From positions 53,557,846-53,621,845 of the forward strand of contig JBCFYV010009882.1 of NCBI GenBank assembly GCA_039000515.1: DNA of 64,000 nt, written 5' to 3'. The notes beneath the pieces were generated by a model, which did no database searches, was not told the origin of the DNA, and saw nothing but the letters and a program-made list of their open reading frames with translations. The position numbers were made by a program, and so were the translations under genes. Origin of the DNA: Timema cristinae (taxonomy: Eukaryota; Arthropoda; Insecta; Phasmatodea; Timematidae). Shown here in pieces: positions 54,961-64,000 of this stretch (positions within the stretch are counted from its first letter, which is position 1; each line of letters begins with the position of its first letter).

Positions 54961-56499
54961 GTTAGATAGAGCGCTAGTACGCTAGTGGTGCATCCTGATG
55001 GCCAGTCATGGTACTGTTTGAATATTACTCTCCCTCTTTGTCTAAAAGAAGAGAGGAATACTTCTCTTGTAAAGAGGGATGGTACGAATTAGGGGGGTTG
55101 AAAGTTGTAAGAAAACTGACAAGATAGGTTTTCTCATGGTCTAAACTAACCGTAATCGGTTTTTGAGGTCGTTTACCTGTCATTCAATAACATTTCATTC
55201 AAACCAAACGATGCTTATTTTCTTAGTTTGTTAGGCGCTAAGGAAAATAAATCTTTAACGGTGTGCACAGGCTGCTAGGGACAGATATATTCCGATAGAG
55301 CGTAGTACTATCGGTTTGTCGTGCTCGTGACGGCCCGGTTAAAGAGGGAGACAGTATCATTACCTCTCACCTTCACTTAACTTCTCGCTTTGAGTACAAA
55401 TAAAAGTAAGGAAAGAGGGATTAGTAGCCTAACAGGAAATCTTTACAGAGGGGTTTGATGGAATACAATGCTATCGTTAGAAGGACAAATATTTTTAACT
55501 ACGCCTTGCTCAAGGGTGGATAGTTTTAGGGGTGAATTGGTTTTCACAAGGCTCCTTCAAGGATAAATTTAATAATTTTGATTAATAAAGATTTTAATTT
55601 ATGATATGTCAATAGTAATATTGCGAGTTTAACCAACTAGTTGAAATTAACCATTAATATAATAATAATAATAATGACTTCAAGAAAAAACACAATTAGG
55701 ATTAACCAATTTGTAATTTTAATACAAAAATAACATAAAACAAAAAGTCGCCGTCACAATAAAAGTAATTAATATATACTGTACATAGGTCTAAAGTGTT
55801 TTAGTAATAAAGGAAAAAAATATGTATTTTAATATTAAACTTAGTAATATAAATACTGAAAAAATTTTAGTTTTAATCCCCTTGCTTTACTCTAGAGCTA
55901 AGTTGAGAGAGATGTTGCCTAATTTTGATTAGGTCGTGTAGGAGATAGGGTGAGGAAGGTGTTAGTCAGTCATTCTTTACAACTTTAAAGTATTGGTTTC
56001 AATATCCATGATTATTTTCTATGCAGGAGGGGACGATCGCACCCAACCCCATCTGGATCCACCCCTGGCCTAGCCATGGTAACTCAAAGAAATATATGAC
56101 TTTTAATGCTAATGAGAACAAATTCACTGTGCTGTTTGTAAAGATGATTACATATGCCAACAAGTTAATATACAAAATTAAATACACTTTTTGGAATATG
56201 TGGGATAAAAATTACATTAACTAAAAGTTTTTTAAGTAAGATAAACACTTTTTTTTAAATATGATATTCAATGAAATACATTAAGTGTAATTAATGATTT
56301 TGATATTTTTTAGACACAATTATATTTAACTAGGACTGATTGCCATTAATGATATGATTTAAATATCTAAGCCTAAGTACTATAATTGTAATTGTAAACA
56401 AAATTAGTTACAGGTTCATATTGTTTACACTGGCATCATACAAACTGGTCAATAAGCTGTAAAAATTATCTCGAGGGCTAGATGAGACAAGTGGCCGAC
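54961..56499. other. Intergenic sequence, nothing recognised
   Basis: GC rises slightly in 55000-55400 without a coding frame; the remainder is AT-rich. An ATA repeat lies at 55655-55675. Confidence 0.4.
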
Positions 56500-57095
56500 A
56501 CGATCAGGAATAACTGGTTGACAAGTTCATGCTTAGATGGACAAAGTGACAGCAAACGGGTCGATCGATTAGGGTGCCGGCAAAACGATCGACAATACAC
56601 TGGTTAACATGTGTGGAAAAAGTGGTCGACAGACAAGTGACTGTCAATCACAAGCATTGTCGATCACAAGGTCGATGCAAGTAGGACCATGTGATAAAGA
56701 GCCAATTGGTTGACAAAAAGTAGACAAATATTTGGAATGCTAGGTGGGTCAAGTATCCGACCCTAGTAGAACCCACTGGTCAACTAGCTCATGCATAGGA
56801 GGGCAAAGTGATCTACATATGAATGGTTGACCAATTTGGTTGCATAACACTAATCGACAATAAACTGGTCAACACGTGTGGACAAAGTGATCGACAGACA
56901 AGTAATCTACACGAAGGAGTAATTAGACCAAGTTGTTGCAAGAGTAAGACCATGTGCTAGACGACCAACTGATCGATAAAATACTAACAAACATTTGATA
57001 GACTAGGTAACTAATGGCCGTCAACAAATACGTACATAGAAAAACAAAGTGATAGACAGCCAACTGGTCGACAAAAAACAACAACTGGCAGACAA
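56500..57095 (+). repeat. Degenerate satellite, about 260-bp unit with CTGGTCGACAA sub-repeats
   Basis: Three units start near 56513, 56777 and 57022. Units 1 and 2 share AGTTCATGC-like starts, GACAAAGTGA, ATCGACAATA.ACTGGT, CA.GTGTGGA.AAAGTG and TCGACAGACAAGT. Within each, TGGTCGACA and GACAAAGTGATCGACA-like words recur every 20-50 bp, giving an unusually GTCGAC-rich patch. No coding frame. Confidence 0.75.
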
Positions 57096-57890
57096 ACGTT
57101 GAAATCTCTTCCAAACAATGAATTATTTCTCTTCACAAAATAAGATTGAAATATTGCAACAGTAATTAAAAGAAATGTTCAAATGTCGTGACATGGGCCA
57201 CATAAGAAAATGGAGTCTCGCTTATTACCGCATTCCTCATGACACCACTGAAAACACTGCGAATTTTCTCCATTTTTCCCCGCCATGGTCCTTTGAAAAC
57301 AAACCACTGTACAATATGCATTCAGCATCATATTCATCCATTTCATACATTATTATTATATTATTAAGGCAATAATTTACACAAAAATAAAACAAAGCAT
57401 CGACAATCAAAAGAGGTCTAACAAAAGTGTGGAAAGAAGTGGCTCCTTATATGAGATATCTCTCAAATAAGGGAACCCCCTGATATCTCATATTAGGGAA
57501 ACGCATGATGAAATATTGTGTGGCAAAAAATGGAAGAAAAACAAAAAGCATAAAAACTAATGAAGCTACGTTATTCTTTAATATAAATACTGAACTATTG
57601 TATATGACAGAATGATACAAAATAACTTAGCTCGCCCCCAAAAACTCTTGCTGAAAACAGTCAATAAAAACTTCAGAATGAGTGAGAATACGTTAGGGGT
57701 ACCTCTTAGGTAAGCCACTTGCCACTCAAGTGCACTTGCTTGTTCACCTGATACTGCCATATCTCATATTAGGGCACTATTTCATAATAGGGTCTCTTAC
57801 CTTGAGCTAGAATAACAAGCCAAGTGCAATAGTACTAAAAAGAAATAAGAGATCAGCAGGGAAGTCTCATTTGACAAACTCATAAGAAGT
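57096..57890. other. Intergenic sequence
   Basis: A repeated phrase around ATATCTCATATTAGGG (about 57452, 57482, 57760) is the only structure noticed. Confidence 0.4.
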
Positions 57891-57919
57891 AGTGTTATTG
57901 GCCACCTGAATCAATTTGA

Positions 57920-58720
57920 CCTTTGACCTTTGCCCCCTCCTCCTTCTCTCCCCTCCCCCCCGGCTTTCTCCTTCCCCTCCCACACCGCCTTCCCCCACCC
58001 CTGACCTACTTTCCTCTGATTGGCTTCCCTCACCCCCCTGACCTACTTTCCTCTGATTGGCTGATCCCCCCTCCCCTCCAGCCGTCCAACCACGTACATG
58101 TTGGTTAATAATTATCGTTAATTAGGTGTGTCATGGCGGACGTGTTGGTTCTTGCTTAATTGGTGAATAATTATCGTTAATTAGGAGTGTCACGGCGGCC
58201 TTGTTGGTTGGTGTTAGGCGTTCCTCGCGCCATGGCTGGAGACCCTTCTCTATCAAAGTTAGGATGGGGGGGTGTCGGAGTTTTTATTCATGGCTGTCGT
58301 GTTGCTGCGACCCTTCTCTATCGAGCTTCAGTCGTGTAATGCCAACTTTCTCCTTCACTTCGCTGTTGGTTTCCCCCCCTCCCGCCCCTACCCCCTCCAG
58401 TCCCACCCCCCTACAGGCTGCAAACCAGTTGATTCTTGCTTAGAGACGAGTTGAGACAAGAATAGCAGGTGTGTGTGTGTGTGTGCAACACTTTCCCGCA
58501 GCTTTCACTTCCCCCTCCTGGCACCAGGTTGGCGGGCAGACAATGCGTGTGTAGCCAAGAATAGATATTGAGGTCATCGGGTCGTCAGGTTGCCTGGCAG
58601 ACGCGTAAGAACAAGAATATATCGTGAGCGCAGGTGTGTGTTCAACCCTTTCCCCCCTCAGCTTTCACTTCCGGAATTCACCCCACAGAGCTGAAATTAT
58701 GATAATTGCCACATCCCGCA
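57920..58720. repeat. GC-rich region with local duplications
   Basis: Duplicated blocks: TGACCTACTTTCCTCTGATT (about 58001 and 58039), AATAATTATCGTTAATTAGG (58105 and 58163) followed by TGTCA.GGCGG, CGACCCTTCTCTATC (two copies), and AGGTGTGTGTG...TTTCCC.CAGCTTTCACTTCC (58470 and 58633). Strong strand bias: C-rich on plus near 57940-58080. Possible distal regulatory DNA for the gene at 61 kb, which is inference only. Confidence 0.6.
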
Positions 58721-59139
58721 AATAGGGGACACATGAATCACTGTCAGCCCCACAGAGCCTGTCATGAACAAAGGGAGTCGCTGCCCTCGTCATAAAAACT
58801 TCCCAACGTGCTATTGCCTTTCTTCCTTGAAGGCCGTTACTTTGTAAATAACTAGGGGGAAAGCTAAAAAAAAAAAATGTTTTTTACAAGCCCTGGCTCT
58901 ACAAGTTTAGAGAAACGCGTATTAATTAACTTAATTTTGTTTTGAAATCGCTGAAAGTATCGGTAACTTTTGTGTGTTTATTGAATGCAAAATAAAAGCG
59001 GTTCGGAGTTTATTTCACGTCTATTAATTAATTTAGTTTTGAAATACTAGAATAACTCATACGTCAAGTCTGCAACTTTCACAATAGTAGCGTGTTATCA
59101 ATTTTAGAAGCAAAATAATTTCCATCTATACAAGCTATT

Positions 59140-59203
59140 GGCTCGGAGTTGTCTCCATGCAAATGCGGGTTAGCTTCCTCTAAATCAGCCTTCCCAAGAT
59201 GAA
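59140..59203 (+). repeat. SINE-A middle fragment
   Basis: CCATGCAAATGCGGGTTAGC followed by CTCTAAATCAGCCTTCCCAA matches the SINE-A body; head and tail absent. Confidence 0.65.
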
Positions 59204-59351
59204 AACAAACCTATCTTAATTTTGTTTTGAAATCGCCGAAAATCAATTTTCCCCCCACAGACATCGAACCCGGGACCTTATGAAACGCCCTTTTAACGGC
59301 GTGTTTCTTGCAAGTACAAAATATTTTATTTTTAGTTGAACAAAAGCGTGT

Positions 59352-59456
59352 TCATCAATCGACCAATGTTCGAATCTCGTAGGTGCGAACCGGGGTATTT
59401 TTTTCACGCAAATGCGGGTTAAATTCCTCTAAATCAACCTTCCCAAGATGAAAGAA
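59352..59456 (+). repeat. SINE-A fragment with B box
   Basis: TGTTCGAATCTCGTAGGTGC (B box), ACCGGGGTATTTTTTTCACG, CAAATGCGGGTTAAATTCCT and AACCTTCCCAAGATG. A tail is absent. Shares CCCAAGATGAAA with the fragment at 59140, so the two may be a duplicated pair. Confidence 0.7.
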
Positions 59457-60013
59457 AAACACCTATATTAGTTATAAAACTAAACTAAGCATATCTCCTA
59501 GGAAAACCTCTATTATTTATAAAACTAAAAGTGTTCACGCCTAGTAGAAAAAAAACACCTCTATTAAGGATGAAAACAAAAATAAAATGCTTTCAATAAT
59601 TAAAAAAACACACTAAAACTTACTAAGCATATGCCTCCTACTTAACTATTCATTTTATCAAAGTCATAAATACCAAAGATTACCACTCTTTGCTCATTGG
59701 CCTTCAAAGTAATTATAATTCTTTCAAAGGCTGTAGATTTTTTTTTGGATATGTCTAGCACGAATCCGTCATTTTGGTCTCAGTATATACTTCAGAGTAC
59801 ACACCGAATATTACTTCATGCAACTCCCAAATAGACGAATGAAGCATTCCAAAACTCATTGTCAATTCGTTCTCGTCCGCCCCTAACCAGCCACAAAGGG
59901 ATAAATGAAGGACGGTTTATGGCCGTCGTAAACAGCAAGATTCACCAAGTGGAGTGCAGGCTGTTCGTTACAGGGTGTTTGGAAAATAAGTAAATGTATG
60001 AGTTTGAGAGACT

Positions 60014-60176
60014 ATAATAATAATAATATTTAGCACCGCCTCTTACTACCCTTTCGGGTTATACGCTTTAAGTACTAATTACATTAAAGGATTTAGGAAT
60101 TAGAGGAAGTGAACCCACATTTGTGTGGAGGGAGAGTGGAAAACCACCCCCAGTTCACCCGACTGAGATTCGAGGG
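60014..60176 (-). mobile_element. SINE-A copy, 5'-truncated at the B box
   Basis: On plus: TAA repeats, TTAGCACCGCCTCTTACTAC, CCTTTCGGGTTATACGC, the body GGAATTAGAGGAAGTGAACC and GGAGGGAGAGTGGAAAACCA, ending at GAGATTCGAGG (B box). The A-box part is lost. No target duplication seen. Confidence 0.85.
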
Positions 60177-60890
60177 CAATGAAGAATAATTATTGAAAAA
60201 CATTTATAGCTTAAATTAAAAAATAATAGAAGGGCTAGAGGAAATATTGACACAAGACTCAATAGCTCACGTAAACTTTTGGAATAGTTTGAGCCCAACC
60301 AATATATAAAAAATTTCTCACACCAAAATCTTGTATCCGCGTAGTAAGGAGGTTATTAAAATAAATTAAATATTTAGTATTACATTAGGAGAGACGCGTT
60401 GTTACATTATTTTGGACCCAATCCACTTTGAGGATGAGGAGGAAAAATACAACTATCCATAACAGATTTAAATTTGTATTATAAGCTCCGTAATGCCACT
60501 TAAAAAGTTAAAATATAAACAGTATGGTAAATGCTCATTAGAAACTTGAACACTAAACAGGACTTTTGCAATGAAACCCATCTATCGGAGAGAGAGTTGG
60601 ACCCAAATATTAATCTCAAAGGAATGTATGACTATGTTTGATAATGAAAATAAATTTGGTGCTAGTAAGCAGTTACACCCTCTTTATTTTGTGACAGAGG
60701 CAGTTTCCAGTTGAAATGGAGTTATCGATTTGTATCAAAAAGTCTCTAGGTCAAACCTTGGCTAGGAATGGTATTTATTTGCCCAAACCCTATTTTAGAA
60801 ATTATTAATTGTGTCTTTGTCTGGGTTGCACAGCTATTGACGGAACAGAGCAGCCACATCCATCCGAGTCGATGGGTAGAAGGCGAGTGA
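60177..60890. other. Upstream region of the 61-kb gene
   Basis: AT-rich sequence becoming GC-richer from about 60820. Nothing else recognised. Confidence 0.4.
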
Positions 60891-60902
60891 CAAAATAAGT
60901 CT

Positions 60903-60994
60903 CTGCGCATGTGCCGAGACCCTTATTGTATTTAGACCGGCAAGCCCCTTTGAGCTGGTTATAAATACAGCTTAAATCATCACAATCGGTCATT
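60903..60994 (+). promoter_or_regulatory. Core promoter of the 61-kb gene: NRF-1-like site, TATA box, initiator
   Basis: TATAAATA at 60960-60967 and TCATTT at 60990-60995, a perfect match to the arthropod initiator TCAKTY, with its A (60992) 32 bases after the TATA start: canonical spacing. CTGCGCATGTGCC at 60903-60915 resembles an NRF-1 site. The predicted 5' UTR is 35 bases. Sequence-based inference; not proven. Confidence 0.6.
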
Positions 60995-61026
60995 TAAATT
61001 TGTAATTGAGTGCCGTAACCACCAAG

Positions 61027-61594
61027 ATGAGCTTCGAGTCGCTAGAAAACTATATACAAGCAGGTATGTTTTTTTTAAATCGTTTAGTATATTTTAATGG
61101 GTTTTTTTCTTAATACACCTGTGGCGTACAATGGTGTTATTTTTTCTTGCTAGTTGATGAGCCCCCTAAGGTTGCCATGGCGGAACAACCTCAGGATCCC
61201 AATAATCTAGACCAATTGCAGATCTTTGGAGAAATTGGCGTGTACGTCGCGGACGAGCAATGCTCTATGGGTAATTTAACAGTCTACGATATATATTAGA
61301 GACGTGTAGGTGCTTTTTTCCCCACCCTCCCCTTAAATGCTAATTAATATGTATTTATTTTAATTTCAGACTACTGGGACCCACAAGGATTGGATGACGG
61401 ACTGTCTGCCAACGTCGCAATGTCCCCGCCAGAGGCAACCCGGGCGGACGCAAGTCCTCTGCCGTTCACGATGGGTCTAACCACACCCCCGGGCATCCTC
61501 TTGCCGCCTCCCCTTCCGCATGAGACACACAGCGTCGCGGGAAATGCTCCCCCGTCTATTTGGGCAGATTTGGACGCCCTCGACCAGCTGCTAT
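61027..61594 (+). CDS. Unrecognised gene, first three coding exons
   Basis: Exons 61027-61063, 61154-61270 and 61370-61594 join into one open frame of about 126 residues; all three introns are phase 1 with GT-AG ends (acceptors TTTTTTCTTGCTAG, TTTTAATTTCAG; last donor GTAAGT). Start context CACCAAGATGAGC. The product begins MSFESLENYIQA, is acidic with DEPPKVAMAEQPQDPNNLDQ and DYWDPQGLDD, then Pro-rich (TTPPGILLPPPLPHE), and ends IWADLDALDQLL. The exons are CpG-rich against an AT-rich setting. Acidic/Pro-rich ends occur in transcription factor activation regions, but no DNA-binding domain is visible and I do not recognise the family. The continuation after 61594 was not found. Confidence 0.65.
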
Positions 61595-62359
61595 GTAAGT
61601 ACATGCTACATGTAGCCACTAGTTTGAAAATAGTCTATGTGTATTTCTCGCGCGCGCGCACACAAACGCCATTATATCATCCCGAGATCGAATTGTACTA
61701 GTATACACCTAAATACCTTTATTATTCTATTTTTACCTGCTTGTGTTAAGACATCGTAGAGAGAGAGAGAAACCCGACCGAGTGCCTCTCAGCCAATCTT
61801 AACAGGCTCTCTCTCTATCTCTCTCTCCCTCTTGTTTGGTGTCTTGGCTCTCAAGGGCCGTTTATAACCTAGAGAAATCAGCCCGAATGTCTCCAATCTG
61901 TTATTAACGGTCTAAGTTGACCGTTTTTAAGAGCACAGTGACTACATTCCATTCACGATAGGTTTTTTACCTGGATGACAAGTTCAAAAATCACATGTTT
62001 ATGTTTCGGGTTGCCAGCACTTGTTTCACAGTTTTGTTAAAAAATGTAAAGATCTTTAATTCTGTAATTACCTGTTGTTATAGATTACATTTAAAATAAC
62101 GTAAACCTAGGTTTTCTCATAATATTTCATTTCTTTTTTTTTTGTCCGACTCGAAACAATATTTTAAACATAATTAAAAGTACTTATTTTTAAATTTTGA
62201 ACGTTACTGATTTTGTGTAATATAGTGCCATTTTGCGGCTATGTTCGTCAGAAGTTTTTTGTGAAAGTGGTGTTAATATTTTTAGGGGGGGGGGGAATAA
62301 AACGATAAATAAACTTTGTGTCCTACGTACGTACGTCAGTACGACAGTACGTCATAGGG
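61595..62359. other. Intron sequence with simple repeats
   Basis: A CG/CA run at 61650-61665, GAGAGAGAGAGA at 61758-61770 and CTCTCTCTCTATCTCTCTCT near 61808-61830, which can pair with it. No exon found. Confidence 0.5.
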
Positions 62360-64000
62360 TTGTCAACTCCGACCAGGAGAAGGCCAATGCTCTCGTTGTG
62401 CACTTAGAGGCACAATTTGTACCGAGTGACGACTCGTAGGGCCCGGTGGATATTGCGCACATGACTCAGTTTATCGGTGCAGTCTTGTACAGACCCTTGG
62501 ATAAACCTGAACCCATGGAGGCGACATAAATGTCATGGGCGTTATCCACTCTAAGACTAAACAAGGCCCCCGGACGCGATGGTATCAATAATCCGGTTCT
62601 CGGAAAGCTACCCTTTGAGGCTATTAACTTCCTCGTGGAGTTATTCAACGCCGTCCTGCTCCTGAATCACTTCCCCGATCTGTGGAAACAAGCCAACGTC
62701 CTCTACTTACATAAACCAGTTAAGTATTTTGCCCTAGCTTCGTCTTACCGACCAATCAGCTTGCTCAACTGTTTGGGCAAGTTGTTTGAGATACTTCTAC
62801 TGACGAGACTGACCCGACATTTTTGCGAGGTGGGCATCTTGGTGGACGAGGAGTTCGGCTTTCAGGAGGGACACGCTAAGTCTCAACTCTTCCGGCTCGT
62901 GGAGCAGGTCACGAGGAGCTTCAACATCAACAGGCTGACTGGTGCTCTCTTTCTCGACGTGGCATAGGCCTTCGATCGTGTTTGGCACGAAGTTCTCATT
63001 TAAAACTCCTCTCCATGAACCTACCCTTCTACCTAGCTTAGGTTGTACAATCTTATCTAACCTACCGCACCTTCTTCACTACCTTTGGGAACGCCACTTC
63101 CCAAGTCAGAAGCATCCTGGCTAGAATGTCACAGGTTTCCCTCATGGGCCAGGTGCTATTCAGTCTGTAATTTAACGACATTCATAAATCCCCAGACACC
63201 AAGTTGGTACTGTATGCGGACGACACGGCTCTAGTAGCGTAGTCGTGGTGAGGGCAGCTGGTGGAGAGGTGACTCCAGGCGCACCTGACGCAGTTGGAGG
63301 GGTGGCTGATCACCTGGAGGGCCAGTATTAACTTGTAGAATAGCATAGAAGTGCTCTTCACATGAAAAAGAAAGTTCTACAGGCCAGTCCCACTCTGGCT
63401 GATTAGAGAGCAGATCAGATGGGCGAACAATTCTAAGTACCTGGGACTTACGCTGAGCACCAAACTGACCTGGCGATTACACTGAACTGAGAGACGTAAC
63501 AAGGTGAGGCAAAGGCTGGGAATCCTTGGTCCACTGCTTAACAGGCGTAGTGCCCTGTCAACAACGAATGGTCTGAAACTGTACAAGCAATTGCTAAGCT
63601 CGATCCTCGACTATGCGTGTCCTGCTTGGGGCCACCTCACTGACACGTATATGAGAAGTATTCAGGCATTCCAGAGCAGGTGGCTAAGGATCATTGTGGA
63701 CGCATCTTAGTACGTTCGTAATATGACTCTGCATCGAGATCTGGATATGCCTATCATCAAGGACCACTTATGGAAGTTGGCTCAGTCCTTCTATGACTGA
63801 CCTCTCGGTGCCACCCCTCCTCTTATCCAGGGGCTTGTAAATTACGTCATCGAACCTGGAGGGTGCCACCGACGTCCCAAAGCCCTGCTCGGATAAGCGA
63901 GATGTGTCAAAAAGAGGTTTGGGAGGCTCTTACCCAGCCCCCATGTAGTAGTTCCTCCGCACGTAGCTCTAAAACCCCTTATTCGGTTTCCCAATATACT
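62360..64000 (+). pseudogene. Jockey-clade LINE reverse transcriptase relic, running to window end
   Basis: NSDQEKANALVVHLEAQF opens it, then STLRLNKAPGRDGINNPVLG, SSYRPISLLNCLGKLFEILL, GFQEGHAKSQLFRLVEQVTR, and LDVA, stop (62965-62967), AFDRVWHE. LYADDTALVA (active site) is near 63212. The C-terminal part has LNRRSALSTTNGLKLYKQLL, LDYACPAWGH and IQAFQSRWLRI. These are Jockey-clade features. Stops and frameshifts make it inactive. GC-richer than its surroundings, suggesting a fairly recent arrival. It lies downstream of the 61-kb exons on the same strand, likely in their intron. Confidence 0.85.

Larger units (their letters stand above)
58721..60013. other. Intergenic sequence with SINE-A fragments
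   Basis: Besides the SINE pieces listed separately, nothing gene-like. A GAACCCGGGACC motif near 59267 resembles an inverted B box. Confidence 0.4.

Noticed and set aside
57923..58108. Pro-rich frame in the GC-rich block
   Set aside because: C-rich low-complexity DNA reads as proline in several frames; no splice or start support.

Overview
The window looks like animal nuclear DNA, most likely from an arthropod. It is AT-rich, genes are split by long introns with GT-AG ends, there are no bacterial-style gene clusters, and nearly every class of arthropod transposon is present. The species cannot be named from the sequence. The arthropod call rests on the giant muscle protein exons, the BEL/Pao, Jockey-group and P-like elements, and a TATA plus TCATTT core promoter.

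Host genes. (1) 604-25581, plus strand: the 3' end of a giant muscle Ig-repeat protein, most like twitchin/projectin. Seven exons encode a Ser-rich linker and three I-set Ig domains, each domain split by an intron, ending in a stop at 25579-25581. Its 5' part lies outside the window. (2) 61027-61594, plus strand: the first three coding exons of a gene I do not recognise. They share one open frame, all three introns are in phase 1, and a TATA box and initiator sit upstream. Its 3' part was not found.

Transposons by region. 1-10 kb: tRNA-derived SINEs, a mariner-type and a hAT-type MITE, all in or near introns of gene 1. 10.5-16.3 kb, inside the 8.2-kb intron: two parts of a Tigger/pogo relic flank a broken P-element-like THAP transposase on the opposite strand, which itself holds a full-length SINE with a 12-bp target duplication. 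17-24 kb, mostly inside the last intron: a tRNA-like head, two fold-back structures, and LINE relics including one with endonuclease and reverse transcriptase. 25.6-37.3 kb: intergenic, with SINEs, a TTAAC-rich MITE, TA microsatellites and a short Helitron.

37.5-55 kb is a nested complex. A LINE relic abuts a 33-bp tandem array. The array is split by an 8.5-kb insertion, which is an unidentified 1.56-kb element carrying a complete BEL/Pao retrotransposon (two LTRs, 5-bp target duplication, broken gag-pol). The right half of the array holds a second TTAAC-rich MITE and ends at another LINE. 56.5-57.1 kb is a degenerate satellite of about 260 bp. 57.9-58.7 kb is GC-rich with local duplications. 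The window ends in a broken Jockey LINE.

The most informative unusual signal is a shared 3' tail. Two SINE families with different tRNA-like heads end in the same sequence (GTATAACCCGAACGGGTAG, then GTGCTAA and TAA repeats). At two places this tail alone (40 and 50 bp) was inserted with its own 11-12 bp target duplication, pointing to a LINE partner that primes on the tail. No LINE carrying this tail was found here.
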